From: Calycina herbarum
Lineage: Eukaryota > Ascomycota > Leotiomycetes > Helotiales > Pezizellaceae
Length of the DNA: 64,000 nucleotides
Assembly (NCBI GenBank): GCA_001414485.1
Contig: LLEY01000008.1
Location: 310,001 to 374,000, forward strand
Direction: 5' to 3'
Position 1 is the stretch's first letter. The number at the start of each line of letters is the position of its first letter. Positions 24,363-37,180 of the stretch are shown in pieces. The notes below the pieces were generated by a model. That model was not told where the DNA came from and made no database searches. It worked only from the letters and a program-made list of their open reading frames with translations. The position numbers were made by a program, and so were the translations under genes.

Positions 24363-24379
24363 AAAAGCAAAAAAGAAGA

Positions 24380-24811
24380 ATGCCAAACAAATTATTTGAC
24401 ACCCCAAAGACCTCGAACCCCCCAAAACCCGACGAAGATGCTGAGTTCCTAAAGGGGCTCAAGAAAAACTTGCGCTTTTTCGATACAAAGTTCACAAAAT
24501 ACATCAAATCCCTATCTTCGGAAGAGCGAGGAAAGTTCTTTGACTTCTACACTCAAGCTGAAAATGAAGTCACTACACAAGGAGAGAAAGGCGCTAAACG
24601 GCACAGATCGAGGTGGCTTATTCTTGGAGGCTACTCTGACGAGTGTCTTGATATTTTCGCGAGACCTCAAGGACTTATTATGGATAAGACAAAGGAATGG
24701 AATGTGTTGCAAGAAGTACGCTCTGCATGGCGTAACTGGAAAGTGTGGCTGGAAAGGAAGCATAAACGCTGCGACGAAGACCCTTTCGAGGTAGCTATAA
24801 CCTGGGTATAA
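24380..24811 (+). CDS. Hypothetical protein, 143 aa
   Basis: Start chosen at ATG 24380 (MPNKLFDTPKTSNPPKPDED) rather than the longer in-frame opening at 24266, because the upstream part belongs to the duplicated repeat. The sequence is charged and helix-prone (FLKGLKKNLRFFDTKFTKYI, SLSSEERGKFFDFYTQAEN, VLQEVRSAWRNWKVWLERKH). No signal peptide or membrane segment is seen. I recognise no family. The duplicated leader suggests membership of a dispersed multicopy gene family. Confidence 0.45.
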   Translation: MPNKLFDTPKTSNPPKPDEDAEFLKGLKKNLRFFDTKFTKYIKSLSSEERGKFFDFYTQAENEVTTQGEKGAKRHRSRWLILGGYSDECLDIFARPQGLIMDKTKEWNVLQEVRSAWRNWKVWLERKHKRCDEDPFEVAITWV

Positions 24812-26230
24812 ATGTGAGGAGAGTTCTTTTAGTGCATCAAAAGGGACCAAAAAAAACATGAATCAAAAGAAAAGATACAGCGAGAGAGAGAGAGAGATGA
24901 ATAAAACTGCAAAATATACTTCAAAAGAGCCTTTGAGCGATGTTCCCAAATTCCCCCTCATAACCCCTCCAACACAAGGACCCCATGTGCCCCGAAAGCC
25001 ATTGCAAATAGGAAAATTAGCTGGTTCTGCGAGTAACTGCCAATTTATACAAGCTAGGAAAGTCTTGCACGGTCACTCATTAGCGACTCCGATCACTTGA
25101 AGAGTTGTAGAGAACTGCCAAAGTATGTACCATGCAGTTTCCATTGTGCGTAGAACTGAGCCATGCCAACATCGATAGAACTTAAGAATCCCAATTTATA
25201 CACGACGCCCGACTGTGTGCCACATTGCCACCGAATATAAAGGAACTAGACCGACGTATGGAGAATGACTCGATCGAAACAGAGCAGCTAAAATTCAGAA
25301 GAAGGGCATGCGACAATATATGAATCCCATAGTCAGTAAAAGAGCAAGAAATAGAAAGGGTTTGAAAACTTACGCGAGTTTAGCGTGGGGTATTTTGAGA
25401 AGGAGCGGGAGAAAGGCGATACTCTTTGGCGTTATGTCGAGTGTATGTGAAATCTTGCCAAAAAAAGCCAGTCAGCAACGGTATAGAATACTGAGTGAGA
25501 CCACAAGACGACCCCTCATTCTGAGACCTCTATTATCTTGACCTTTCCATGCCCAGTTAAGCCCGCATCTCAAGGATGTAAAGGACACACACCATGTTTG
25601 GAATCTGGAAGGCAATAGTAGGGGCAACCTCCCATTCATCTCCCTAAACTACCACCGAAGCGCAATGCTGACCCGAGGTGGGAGGACTTGGCAGTTCTGA
25701 AGGGAGAGAGTGTGGGAGACGTCTACACGGCCCCAGAATGAATGGCAAGAATTGCTCTGAAGGGTTCTCAATTGTTAGTGTATATGTTCCGGATAATTGA
25801 GTCGGTGCAGGAGTGGAGAGAGAAGTGTAAAGAGGAAAGAAGAGGAGGAGAAGAGTAGAGAGATTGTGATTGTTGTTGTTGTTATTGGGTGATGTGTGAG
25901 AATAAGAAGAAAAGATGGAGGAAATGGGGAGAAGAAATACCTGCGCGGTGTCTAGTGCAGTGATTGCACTGGAAGTGAGAGCCCGGGTTCATCCTCCTTT
26001 TGCGCCATCTATCGCTTGGTCTATGGTGTGATCTTGTTTGTTGACTGGCCAGTCGAACGAAATCAGAACCTTATGTAGGGGTGGAGAATTGGGGTTGTTG
26101 GAACTGTTAAGGGAAGGAGCATGGATTGCGATAATGAAAGGGGGAGTCGCGATGGAAGCGAGTGCCAAGCCCCATTATGAATGAACCCCTCACGATGGGA
26201 CAAAAAAAAGCGAGGAGAAGGAGGATCTTA
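24812..26230. other. Intergenic, low-complexity purine-rich stretch
   Basis: Contains a GA-rich tract (about 25810-25930) with short GTT repeats. No supported gene. Confidence 0.4.
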
Positions 26231-26231
26231 A

Positions 26232-26347
26232 TTGTTCTAACTTTCTAGAATATTGAAGATGTTGTTTTGAGTGTTTCGAAACAATTCAGATGGTTGTCTG
26301 AGGGATCTGGAGTAATTTTCTAACATTACCCTAGAAAGTTGGAGCAA
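26232..26347. mobile_element. MITE of the TTGTTCYAACTTTCTAG family, 116 bp
   Basis: The left end ttgttctaactttctagaat is complementary to the right end (reading ttgctccaactttctagggt on the minus strand) over about 20 bp with a few mismatches. Related ends occur at 32085-32138, near 50480-50575 and at 57829-57958, so this is a dispersed family. Confidence 0.6.
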
Positions 26348-26916
26348 TCAGCCGCTTTTACTGTCCTCGCGAAGCCCCCCCACAAACTGTACTTGTTTTA
26401 AACCAACCTAGAAAGAAATATTTGATGGCATGGTAGGGAATATGTTTTCGAACTGAAATGGAAATGTGCGCGCGAGACACAGACAAACCGAGGCACCCAT
26501 GCTCATGGCTCATTTGAAATCTGATTGTTCCACGCCATCTGGATTGGTAGTTGGAGTTTTTGATATTTTCAAGACAACAAAACAGTAAAAATCTCGTTGC
26601 TTTGACTTTAATTGTATAGGACGAGAAGAAGAGCTCCCTTTTCCTATAGAGCAAAAAGTGGCGTAGCTACCTACCCCTGTATATCGGAATTTAAAGAACG
26701 CCGCGTCCACTCTCAAAAAGTAGGTACGCGACCGCCCAAGTTCACCACCTACACCACAAACCCCAACAACTCCTAAACCAACCCAATCTTTCGTACTTTT
26801 TACGGTTCCTGGAGCAATCCATTCCCTGCAACCCGACAATCGCACATAAAAATTCGCAGAAAACGCCCTCTTCGACCTTGCCCTGAGCAATTCAGGGACG
26901 CTCCCCCAACACAACC

Positions 26917-28263
26917 ATGACCGACACACTACATAACGCGCCCATAGTCCTAGACAATGGCTCTGGTACCATCAGAGCTGGCTTCGCAGGCGATGATCTT
27001 CCCAAGTGTTATTTTCCTTCTTTCGTCGGTCGGCCGAAGCATTTACGAGTATTGGCGGGCGCATTAGAGGGAGATGTGTTTATTGGGGATAGGGCACAGG
27101 AGTTGAGAGGTCTCCTGAAGATTCGGTATCCCCTTGAGCATGGGATTGTTACAGATTGGGACGACATGGAGAGAATCTGGGAGTACGTTTATAGCGAAGG
27201 GCTGAAGACATTGAGTGAGGAGGTGAGTTGATGGTTATTCCTGGTGTTGTTGAATTGGGATGGGATTCGGCCAAGCCATGCCTATCGGGATGCAGAGGCA
27301 CTTCATGATCATAGTTAATTATTTTCTGCAGCACCCAGTACTGTTGACCGAGCCACCTCTCAACCCAAGAAGCAATCGAGATACCGCCGCACAAATCCTC
27401 TTCGAAACGTTCAACGTACCCGCTCTTTATACCTCAATCCAAGCTGTACTCTCTCTGTATGCTTCTGGTCGAACCACGGGAATAGTACTAGATGCGGGAG
27501 ACGGAGTTTCGCACGCAGTGCCTGTATACGAGGGATTCGCAATGCCAAGTTCGATACGAAGAATAGATGTTGCAGGACGAGATGTTACAGAGCACATGCA
27601 AACACTATTACGGAAAGCTGGATATGTATTCCATACAAGTGCAGAGAAGGAAGTCGTGAGAATAATTAAGGAGAAAGTCAGTTATGTCGCGGCAGACCCA
27701 AAGAGAGAAGAAAAAGAATGGGCAGGCGTAAAGCTGGGAGATGGCAAGGTTGTGGAATACGCTCTGCCAGATGGAAATAAGATCAAGGTATGTTTGTTCT
27801 TTCGAATTTTTGGCGCATTTACTAATTTATGTTAGATTGGAGCAGAAAGATTCCGTGCGCCTGAAATCCTCTTTGATCCCGAAATCATTGGCCTCGAATA
27901 TCCTGGTATCCACCAAATTGTTGTCGATGCAATTAACCGTACTGATCTCGATCTGCGAAAGTCATTGTTTGGGAATATCGTTCTTTCTGGTGGTAGCACC
28001 TTGACCAAGGGTTTCGGAGACAGATTATTACATGAGGTACAACGACTGGCTGTGAAGGACATGAGAATTAAGATTTTTGCACCACCGGAGAGGAAATACT
28101 CGACCTGGATTGGAGGCAGTATTTTGGCTGGATTGAGCACTTTTAGAAAGGTAAGTTGCTAATCGATTAATCTTTTGACACGAGACTGATCATTATATAG
28201 ATGTGGGTCAGTATGGACGACTGGCATGAGAATCCAGACATAATCCACACCAAATTCACATAA
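26917..28263 (+). CDS. ARP1: Actin-related protein 1 (centractin), dynactin subunit
   Basis: Four exons, 26917-27222, 27332-27787, 27836-28150 and 28201-28263, give 379 residues, the usual ARP1 length. Hallmarks are [18 protein letters not shown] (phosphate loop 1), [54 protein letters not shown] (phosphate loop 2), [18 protein letters not shown] and [13 protein letters not shown]. The SMDDW/IHTKF C-terminus replaces the KCF of conventional actin. ARP1 forms the short filament of dynactin, which links dynein to cargo and is needed for nuclear migration in hyphae (the ro-4 product in Neurospora). All joins are GT..AG and the frame is intact. Confidence 0.95.
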
Positions 28264-29445
28264 TCGACGTCGAAATGCATTTAAATTCGATTCCCTGTCC
28301 TTCTCAACAGACAGGGAAACACCAAATACTCATCTAATCTATGGGATGTTTTGCAGCAATGGTCAATAGACTCCAATTCAACGACGTCAACGACGAATTT
28401 CCTATTCTTTGTACAATTCAAGCGATCCACTACGATGTGCATACTACCAATCCTGATCGCCCTATCTCGAGTTGTATTTCCGGTATTATGCTGTACCTGA
28501 AAATTCAACAAATTCTTAAACGCTCATGTAAGGCCTCAAAAGAGCGGAAGGAAGTTGTACCATCACAACTTGGTACGTTTGGAGATTGAGGAGTCGGATT
28601 ATGAGTGGGAGGGAAAAGCAGCCGGGGCTGGTTTGGCAATGCCAAGCGAGTATGGAAGTGGAAGGGTAAAACCATACTGCATTGGGGTCATGTATGTGGA
28701 TTCTAGTCCATGTTGGCATGCAAAGGTAGAGAAGGGGGAGGATGCTTAATCAATGATACCCATATCCGCGAATCCCATTTCAGAAGACCATGCTTGGGTG
28801 ATCCAGGTTGTGTGATTTTGTTTTCTTACCCGTGGAAGTCAAAAAGTGCTCGGATCATAAGACTCTCTCAATTGCTATATATATTTCTTTCAGCGCAATT
28901 GACAAATTACGAGTGTCAATGCAGCCCAGAGTATTCAACGAGCTGAGTTAAGTTGAGTTTTGGTCTCAACTCAACTCAACCCAAACCAATGTTGTGGAGC
29001 TTGGTCACGCTATCAATGATGCCTCGAATGCTTCGACTTCTCTAAGTTTGATGCACCCTTGTACGCATAGTTGTCAATTACTCCGTGTTCGCTTATACTT
29101 GGTACAATTAATTCCATTTCCCAAATCTTCCGCGAATATTAATCTTTCGGCAAAAATAGGGGCGAGGTAAGTCTTATTTCCAGACCTAGTTTCGCCTGAG
29201 GACTTCCTCAAACTTGGTGGTACCGCGTTAGAAATGTTTTCTTGCTTTATTTTCGCTGTAAAAGTCTATTTCCAAGCCTAAAAGCCACTTCTAACCTATA
29301 TAAACACCTTACCACCGCTCTTCAACAACGCCATACAAAAACATAAGCGTGACAATACAACGCCGCACACAAAGCTGCACCCAAAGCCGCAACAAAATCA
29401 ACCCCAAAAAAAGTCAACACTATTCCCCTCTTCACCCTTGTCTCC
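28264..29445. other. Intergenic between ARP1 and a convergent gene
   Basis: No supported gene. A 14-bp hairpin (28944-28957 with 28965-28978, one mismatch) of alternating TTGAG units lies here and could act in 3'-end formation. The rest is AT-rich. Confidence 0.4.
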
Positions 29446-31806
29446 CTACCCGCTATGCATACGGACCTTCTTAGAGATCCTCTCATCCTCCTCGCTATCG
29501 CCGCCCTCACCGCCGTCATCCCCTTCTGCCATATCCGCATCCCCCACCTCATTTTCATTTCCATCCTCATTATCCACGTCATTTCCATCCCCATCGTTAC
29601 CACCACCACCCCATCTCTCACTCCTCGCCCTCAGAATCTCACGAACGGTCAAATTCCTCAGCGCTTCCAAAGCCGCACCGAGCTGTGCCCATGAATTTCT
29701 TATTCTCCTCATGAACCGCGGCCGTTGCTCTTGATGCGTCACACCTTTAGTACGCCCAAATGAACATATGACGATCGGCATCGAGGGACGTTCTAAACTG
29801 TAGTTGATGAAGTCCTCCACTGGGTCGTCTTTCCTCGAGAGAGGGATATCGAAGTCCCAGTTTTTCGAGGGACGCATTGTCTTTTTTTGAGAAGCTGCTG
29901 CGCAATCGAGTTTTGGGCTTAGGATCATGGTGGGAGAAATGACTGGGTGTACTTCTGGTGTTGGCCTTGAGAAGAAGAGTTAGTATATTTGTTTAAGAAA
30001 AGGTACGAGAGATTCTGGGGTAGTTGGACGTATCGAATTCACCCAAACCCTCTCGATCAATACTTCAAAATCAAGGGCTGCAGGAATGAGTTGAACATGG
30101 TTAAATGCACGGAGGATTCGACTTACTCGGGAGCAATGGGGCCCACGGTGGGAGAACTGCTTGGGTGTTTTTTGTCGCTCAAAGCACTCGGTGAGTTGAA
30201 GTCTAAGCACTCGAACTCTGATATTGTGGTCATGGTGGGAGAACTGATTGGATGTTCTTGACAAACAGGTTCTGACTTTGGAGCGGGAGGACAGGAGTTC
30301 GAGTCTGAGAGCTGGGAACTCTCTCCCTTTACACCCAAATCTGCATAACATTCCAATTTTGAGAGGCCATCGGATCCATCACCATCTACCATCAAATCCG
30401 AAAGACACTCAAGGATTGCCATACCATCAGGTCCATCCACATCAGCAATCAAGTCTTCAAAACTCCCGAGGATGGAAAGGGCATCAGGTCCATCAGTAAT
30501 GTTGAAGTATCCACGCATTTCTTGTTGGAAATCATCCAAGCAGATGGCGGAGTGCTCGAAGAAATCAGCGGCCTCTTGATTGATGATCACTACTTTCGCC
30601 AAAACATCGAGTGTAGTATAGTTATAACACATGTTTTTGTGGCTTTTGTATAGGTTGGGGATTTCGTCGAAGGAGAGACATGGTAATTGGTTCGTGTTTG
30701 GGATTGTGCTGAAGACTTCTTGGCTGATGGTGTATTCCTTGAGTGAGGGAAGTTTTGTGGATTGGCCATTCCTGTTTCGCTTTAGAAGAGTATCCGAATG
30801 TGGAGCACCAGGGGTGTAGGTGGATGTAGAGATTTATGTTTTTGGTGTGCCCGAACGTTTTGGAAGATTGACACCGTTCGAATATTGATTATCCGAAACC
30901 GACTCGCACAATATATTATATTGTGCGAATTGGTTTGGAACAACCAATAATTCTTCGAAAACGCCTGCGAGCACAGGTGGCGAAAAGAGGGACTTACAAA
31001 TGAACATGGATCACATTCCATCTGAACCCCTCAGGCTTTTGCATATCGTTCCAGAGAACCATACCCAAAGCATACCACATATTCCCAACCATATTCTTCA
31101 TCCTCAGTACATCCTTCACAAAACACTGATGTTCCCATTCCACGCCTAACCCATATTGTCTCCTCACCTCACAATCAACAAAGAAATCTTCGATAATCCC
31201 ACAAATTCTCCACCAAAAATATATAGCACTCGCTCGCGTAGCTCTAAACTGTTTCGAAAACTTTGGACTCGTCGGCACCTCCGCCATGGATACATGATCC
31301 AGGAGTGAACCAGCATATCTCCCCATCCTATCTCGGAAATCGTATAATCTGTCCGTCCAAAGTCGAGGATCGAGTACGCTGGTGTATTCCCCACGATAGA
31401 AAGCTTTCATCTCCCCCTTGAAGATATGAAAACCATCCAATTCCATAGCGAAATCTCTGCCAGCGCGGTAGAACGTTTGGCAGAGTTGGCGAGCAGTCAT
31501 CTCACCGTTTACTGATTCGGCCTGGGTGGCGTACTTCGGAGGATCGATAGGAGCATTGACGACGGTCCACTTGGGAATATCAAGAGACTTCTTGAGTGGC
31601 TTGAACTGCTTTCGAGACTTTCGATGTCTTTTTATCGAATAAGGAGCATGTAGTTTTCTGGCCTTTTTATAGTGACGAAGGCATTTTTCACGGTGGCGGC
31701 GAGTTGCTTGAACGGCCTGTTGCTTGCTTGCGTATGCTTCCGCAATGCCGCAATCACACTTGGGGTTGTGAGCGAAATGAAAGGACGATAGGTCGGGGGT
31801 ACTCAT
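29446..31806 (-). CDS. Hypothetical 657-residue protein, three exons
   Basis: Three minus-strand exons join exactly in frame: 31806-30998, 30771-30127 and 29965-29446 (1974 nt). Junctions read ..VIHVHL|NGQSTKLPSLKEY and ..VGPIAPE|PTPEVHPVISP. I start at MSTPDLSS (31806); an upstream in-frame ATG at 32016 adds a basic, less convincing leader. The N-terminal half is rich in Lys/Arg/His (RHRKSRKQFKPLKKSLDIP), then aromatic and helical (ASAIYFWWRICGIIEDFF). The second exon holds an imperfect acidic repeat (DGPDALSILGSFEDLIADV; DGPDGMAILECLSDLMVDG; DGSDGLSKLECYADLGVKG). The C-terminus is Asp/Glu/Gly-rich. I do not recognise a domain. Exon 1 has one CDCG pair only, so no zinc finger is claimed. Confidence 0.7.
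30882..30945. repeat. Palindrome inside an intron
   Basis: tcgcacaatata (30904-30915) and tatattgtgcga (30917-30928) form a perfect 12-bp stem with one central base. Imperfect pairing extends to about 60 bp in total. It lies within the 226-nt first intron of the hypothetical gene, which is long for this window, so a small MITE insertion probably enlarged the intron. Confidence 0.6.
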
Positions 31807-32084
31807 GGCGAAGAGATGTTCGAATGAAGCAGGAGATTGATGTTGGGGTGCCGAAGAGGGACGGCTCTTGCGTAATAATGCGAAACGAATGACTGATACC
31901 AAAATAGGGTGTCTGGATAGATGCTTAGATTTGCTTTTTGCTGAGAAGAGAGATCTTCCAAACCAGCCTCGAAGCCGGGTGCTGTCAATGCATACCCGAG
32001 TGAGTGCTCGAGGCAAGAACGACTACTCCTGTCACCTCCCTTTGCACCTTCATTGTTCTAAACCACCTGAGGCAATATTTTAAA

Positions 32085-32138
32085 TTGTTCCAAGTGTTTA
32101 GAATAATTCCTTTGAATTACCTTAAAAAGCTGGAACAA
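32085..32138. repeat. Hairpin of the TTGTTCCAA family
   Basis: ttgttccaagtgtttagaat is complementary to the sequence ending at 32138 with a few mismatches. Flanking arms (32140-32190 and 32325-32375, sharing gcaggt.cgaacctga) form a second, wider inverted repeat, so the whole 32085-32500 stretch is repeat-derived. Confidence 0.55.
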
Positions 32139-32499
32139 CGGGCAGGTGCGAACCTGATGTATCACTGCCATTTTTAATGTTCACAACGAGATTGCCCGAG
32201 ATAGGGGAAATCAAAAACAATTCAGAACAGGTGTCCTAAAGTGTTCAGGGGAATCAGGAAATTAAGTTTCTAATTCCTCTGAACCCTCAAAATCTGGTCA
32301 TCCGAGCAACAAGACCTGGCTCGCAAAATGGACAGTAAAAGTGGCAGTCAACACTTCAGGTTCGTACCTGCCTACCTCTCTCGATATTTCAACTCTCTAG
32401 GATAATTCAAGGTTAGTTAACCTGGTTCGTTGGGGACAATGAAGTTCAATTATCCCAACTGTCTGGGTCAATACCTTGGAACAACGAGCGGACATCGAA

Positions 32500-33113
32500 C
32501 TCCGATCGTTTAAGCTTTCCCTAGATGTGGTCGGCGTCGCGCCTTCCCTATGTTTTCCTCTCTGGATATTCAGGTTGTGGCTCATGATCGAGAGAAGAGG
32601 AAGGAGCGACCTCCTGCAGGCTGGGTCGATGTTTGAGGTCCAATTAGAGAAGGAACGACCTTAGCACACGTTCTTTTTGCTTTTGGGCTTCCCCCGCCCC
32701 ACAAGATGAGGATATACCTGTTTAGCTGCCGCTTTTTTCGTTCATCAGGACCCGGTACAAGCAAAAACAATGATCGAAATTCTTACATTCATTTCTTCTT
32801 AACTATAAGCTCCATTTACAATTAGCTTCGCACGAAGTTTGTCATCGCCCACTCATCAATTCCTCCTTTGGTTTTATCCCAGCTCTCACAGCCATGTTTT
32901 TCTTTCTCTTACATAAATTCATATACCAAACGCCCATAGAATGTTGTTCTGCGCACCCAAACGCCAAAGTTCCTTTCGCGCCTCTTATGCCTCTTTCATG
33001 CATCAAATAGCATCATTGAATACGCTCATAAGCCCATACATGCTCAAGCAAAAAATCGAGACGGAAAAACAAAAGGCGGGAAAAAACAAGGCGGGAACAT
33101 TACATTGCCTTCA
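32500..33113. other. Downstream region of the SOG2-like gene
   Basis: No gene supported; probably the 3' untranslated region plus repeat remnants. Confidence 0.4.
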
Positions 33114-36100
33114 TCAAAAAGCTACCTTTCCATTACCATTATATCTTGATCCCATAGAACTGAATGAGTTCATAGGGCTAACTAACGTCGCAGGTGTCAT
33201 CATTCCGTCGTTTGAGCCTAGTGTTGAGCTCATTGAGCCCATCGACGAGGACATCGTTCCGGTGCGAGAGGAGGCGACCGAGCTACCATTTGTCGCTATA
33301 TAAGCATCTGCTCGTTCGAAAAAGTTTCCACTGAACATCTGGTTATAGCCTTGGGGTGTAGAAGGTACTGTTGCTTGAACGGCTGGTCCCAGTGCGGCAC
33401 TTTGTGGTGTCATTGGCAGCGGAACCTGTGATGCAGGTGACCGTAGATTATAGGAAGAGCCATTCATCAATCCATTCGAACTTTGTGGGCCAGCGAGGAA
33501 AGACCAAGGCGAATTCTGGATGAGTTGACTGGTTTCCTTTATGGCTTTTTGGAGTGGTCGAAGGATCTGAATTACTTCCATGGGTAGTAAACTCGTAAGA
33601 CTCTTCGCTTCCTTCACTCTGAGAACAAGGTCTGTGTATGCCTGGAAGAAGTTAGAAACTAGCAGCTAAGGGGGTGGGCATAAGTATACTTACGAGTATA
33701 AATGTATTGCAAAGCTCCCAGAAGGCTCCTTGTGATCTGACACCAGGCTCTTTGAGTTTAATGACAGACAAACGAGTTCTGAGGTTCTCCGCAGTACGGT
33801 ATGCGGTATTACACTTATCAATCAGAACATTCCAAAACTGCTGGGGAAGTTCCGGGTTTTGTTGTTGGTTGCTAGTCCTCATAGCTTGTATAAAGTGATT
33901 GTTGACTCTTGGCAATGTCTTGATGGCCATTTCTGAAGATTCTAAAAGACGTAGGTAAATTCGTTCGAAATCTCGGTCTTCCTCGCTGAATTCACTTCGG
34001 ACCAACCTATCGCCAACATTCGATGAGGAAAATGAATCCCCAGAGCGAGGTGTAGCACTGGTCATGGTTATAGATCTTCCAGTGAGGAGTGAGGATGGAG
34101 GCCCTGTTGCGACGCGTAGGTTTGGAGCATTGTGGATTGCGGTGGCACTCCTAGATCTCATACTAACTCCAGGTCTCTCCCGAGTGGGTGTGACGGATTT
34201 GTCCCGAGCTTGGAATCGAACAGGCTCTTCCATCTCTACTTCCTCTGATATTCTAGATCTGTGGCCTTGTTGATGCCTGAAAAGATCAGCACCGGCATTG
34301 CGTATCTCAGCAGCACTTCCGTATATAAGTAGGAGAAGAGTTCGAATGTATCTCGGGTCTCCATTATCGAGCAAGGTTTCGACGTTTCGTGACAAAAGAC
34401 CCATGACATGTATATATGCATGCACGCTTGTCAGACAAGCACGGTGTACGTTTTCATTTGAACGGGGCGAGGTTTCTTCATCTTCTTCAGAGTATGTGAT
34501 GTAATCTTGGATATGTCGATCGAGTTCCTCGACATGTGTAGTGGCATTGTAGAATACTCGCTCCAGGCTTGTTCGTTTGTTCGTTCCGTCTCGAGCAAGG
34601 CCCAGAAGGTTTTGTATGAGTGGGTGAACCTGGAACAATGCGTACAAAATTCCCTTTGCGCCTTCAATTACTGGATCAGGCGAAGAAGATTCTCGTTTAC
34701 GCTCAGGGAGGCTTGATAGTCGTCGCACATAGGTTGCTCTTTGGGTGGCTGAGTCGGCAGGACTAGCAGGACTCCTTGAGTTTGCCGTTCCATTTGTACC
34801 ATTGTTGCCGTTCTGCATTGCAGATCCGTGACTAAGACCTCTGAAATGACTATGGCGATTCGATTTGGATTCTTCGACGGTGCCCAGTTCGTAGGCTTTC
34901 TTAGTAACGAAACCCAATCTCCTGGAACGAGATTCTGATGTACGCGCTGCCTGGACGATACCTTCGCTGTTACTTCGCAACCGCTCGTTGGTATTGGTAC
35001 TTTGAATCGTTAAAGGCATATTGGGTTTACGCGTTGCAGAGTTTTGTTGCGAGAGTCCTCGTTGGTGCGCTCGTGGAGGGATCGGGGGAGCGCGAGGAAA
35101 AGCGGGGGATCGTAGATCAGGTAGGTCGGTTCCATTTACTTTGATAGGAAAACGGCCGCTCATAACGCGTCTCATGGGCCTTGGAGTTTCTGTTCCTTCG
35201 CTCGACTCTTCCCCGCCCGATTCCGTTTCGGATCGATCAGTTATTTGCTTCGTCTTTAAAAATCGCTTTATCTGTGAGGTAACAGCAAAATTTTCAATCT
35301 CGTTTTCCTGGAACCGTCCGTTTGGAGGTGTTGTCGATTGTGCCTGAAGTATCTCTTTCGGCGGGAATCGAATGGGATTTCCGTCCAGCTTGAGGACTTG
35401 TAGAGAGGCCATATCTGCTAGACACAATGGAAGAGCTTCAATCCGATTCTTTTGAATGGACAAGACCTTTAGTGAGGTCAATTTAATCAGCTCCGGCGGA
35501 AGAACCTTGAGTTTGTTTCGTCCGAGGTCCAGAATTTCGAGAGAGGTCAATTGGCATATCTATAATCATATCAGCCCCTTGCTTTAAACCGTCTCAACCT
35601 CGGAACATACAGATTGTGGAAAGTCGCGGATAACGTTGTTGCGAACGTTCAAGTATCGTAATGATATGCATTCCGAGAATCTGGAGGGGAATGTGGAGAT
35701 GGAGTTGTGGGACAGAGCAAGTCTGCGCGAGAAAAAGTGTTAGCTAGATACTAGTATGAATACTGAGGAGTATAATATACCTTTCGAGCTCATTTTTGAT
35801 TATATCGACCACCTCCTCAGGGAAGCGTTGAATCTGCTTATGGCTCAAATCGATCGTCACCCCGGGTTTTAACTCGGTGCTAACTCCACTTGCTTCGGCA
35901 GCTTTATTTTGATTCTCCTCAATCGCTGCCTTCATAGCCTCTCTCGCAAGGGCAACGACTTGGTTTGCAGAGATTGCGGTCTGCGTCGAGAGCGACGAGT
36001 TCGAAGGCTCATGTCGAAGGGCAGTATTCGGAAATCTTCGAGCGGTATTCAAGGGAGGAGGGCGTGGTATTCCATTTTCTGCCAGCGGACGACCTGTTGA

Positions 36101-36142
36101 TTGCGTTGCTGCACCCAGCGGCGGTCCCGAAGGCCTCTCCAT
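33114..36142 (-). CDS. SOG2: Leucine-rich repeat protein of the RAM pathway, SOG2-like
   Basis: Four minus-strand exons, 36142-35781, 35722-35611, 35559-33694 and 33641-33114, join in frame to 955 residues. The N-terminus is Pro/Ser-rich. At residues of about 95-230 several LRRs follow (VTIDLSHKQIQRFPEEV, LALSHNSISTFPSRFSE, YLNVRNNVIRDFPQS, ILDLGRNKLKVLPPEL, VLSIQKNRIEALPLCL). A long helical region matches the SOG2 domain (LFQVHPLIQNLLGLARD, TLLLLIYGSAAEIRNAGADL, NHFIQAMRTSNQQQN, WNVLIDKCNTAYRTAENL). A Ser/Thr/Met-rich tail ends the protein. SOG2 works with the NDR kinase Cbk1/Cot-1 and Mor2/Tao3 in polarity and cell separation. All three introns (51-58 nt) have canonical ends. Confidence 0.9.
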
Positions 36143-37180
36143 CTCAGCGCCTTGCTCCTCGAAGCCTTAATGTTTCCTGAGAAGGTGCTTGTTGGGTCGG
36201 GGCAGTAGATGTTTCAACTTCGGACTGGCGAAAGTCACCGTCCGTGTTTCGTGGTTTGGGTTGACAGCCGCTTCATGGATGGGTGAGGGAGGGTGTCGCT
36301 AGTGCTTCTTTGGGCATTGGGATGTATGGCAGTCGCAGCATGGTGGGTTCACCATTATCTTCATGAGAAAAGAGAGGGTGAGGCTTTGGGGAGTGGTTGT
36401 GGTGTTGTTCATCTTTCCCCATGCAGGCGAACCGAATGCAGCAGAAATGGCAGGCACGGCCTTTCAGGCCAGGAACGCCGATGTGAGAGGTTGGTCTCTG
36501 AGGTCTCCCACCACCAGGCTAAATTTGGGGGCTGACAGAAAGTATCTTGCTTGAGCTATCATTTATTTTTGTCAGAGAAATCTGGTCTTTCACCCCCTCT
36601 CAGCTGGCCCGTAACTTACTTGGTACAAACTGCTTTTGCGATAGATGAACCCATCTCTCAGCCGATGATGAAAGCAGGCCTGCCCAGCCATGTCAGACTG
36701 AACGAGACGACTGAATAGAGTGATCACCAGGGCGACTGCACCATTCTCAATTTATTCTCGAAGAGGGTGCTCAATCATGCCCGTGGCACATGTGGCCAGA
36801 GACCGAGTTAGTTCCCGCGTCTTCAGCAACAATGGGCAGTGTCATTGTATTTGTTTGGCATAGTGTAGGTCTGCCATGGCATCATTTTTATTGGCCATGC
36901 TCCAGGGGGTGGTAAGAAATCGTGACCATCGGCGTGAGTACTTCCTTTTATCGGCTATGCTAACACTTCCAGGAGAATAGAGATAATCTATATCTGATTA
37001 TTGTTATCTTTCAAGACAATTAAATTGATCAACTAGGTAAGGCATAGTCGCATCCTAGTGATGGTCCCGCGGCTTCCCATCAATCATCCAGCAGATATAC
37101 CAACCCTTCCTCTGGCCCGACAGCTCCTTTACAGAGCCTCTCCCAGCCTCGCTCAACATCTTTCATGGAATTCCCCCAAC
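36143..37180. other. Intergenic / promoter of the SOG2-like gene
   Basis: No supported gene. Overlapping 60-80-residue frames at 36293-36554 show no domain character. Confidence 0.4.

Larger units (their letters stand above)
20175..24379. other. Gene-poor region with duplicated segment
   Basis: No confident gene. A minus-strand 118-residue frame at 22676-23032 (SLRMDPLATLVDFSQMLVYS) looks protein-like but has no known family. A frame of about 80 codons ending near 21427 (LILVGLGDQTKLDLGKLRVN) may be the end of another relic. A short ATG frame at 22085 (MKSLLQRRLIKDRNRKLSSF) is of unknown meaning. Otherwise AT-rich. Confidence 0.4.
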
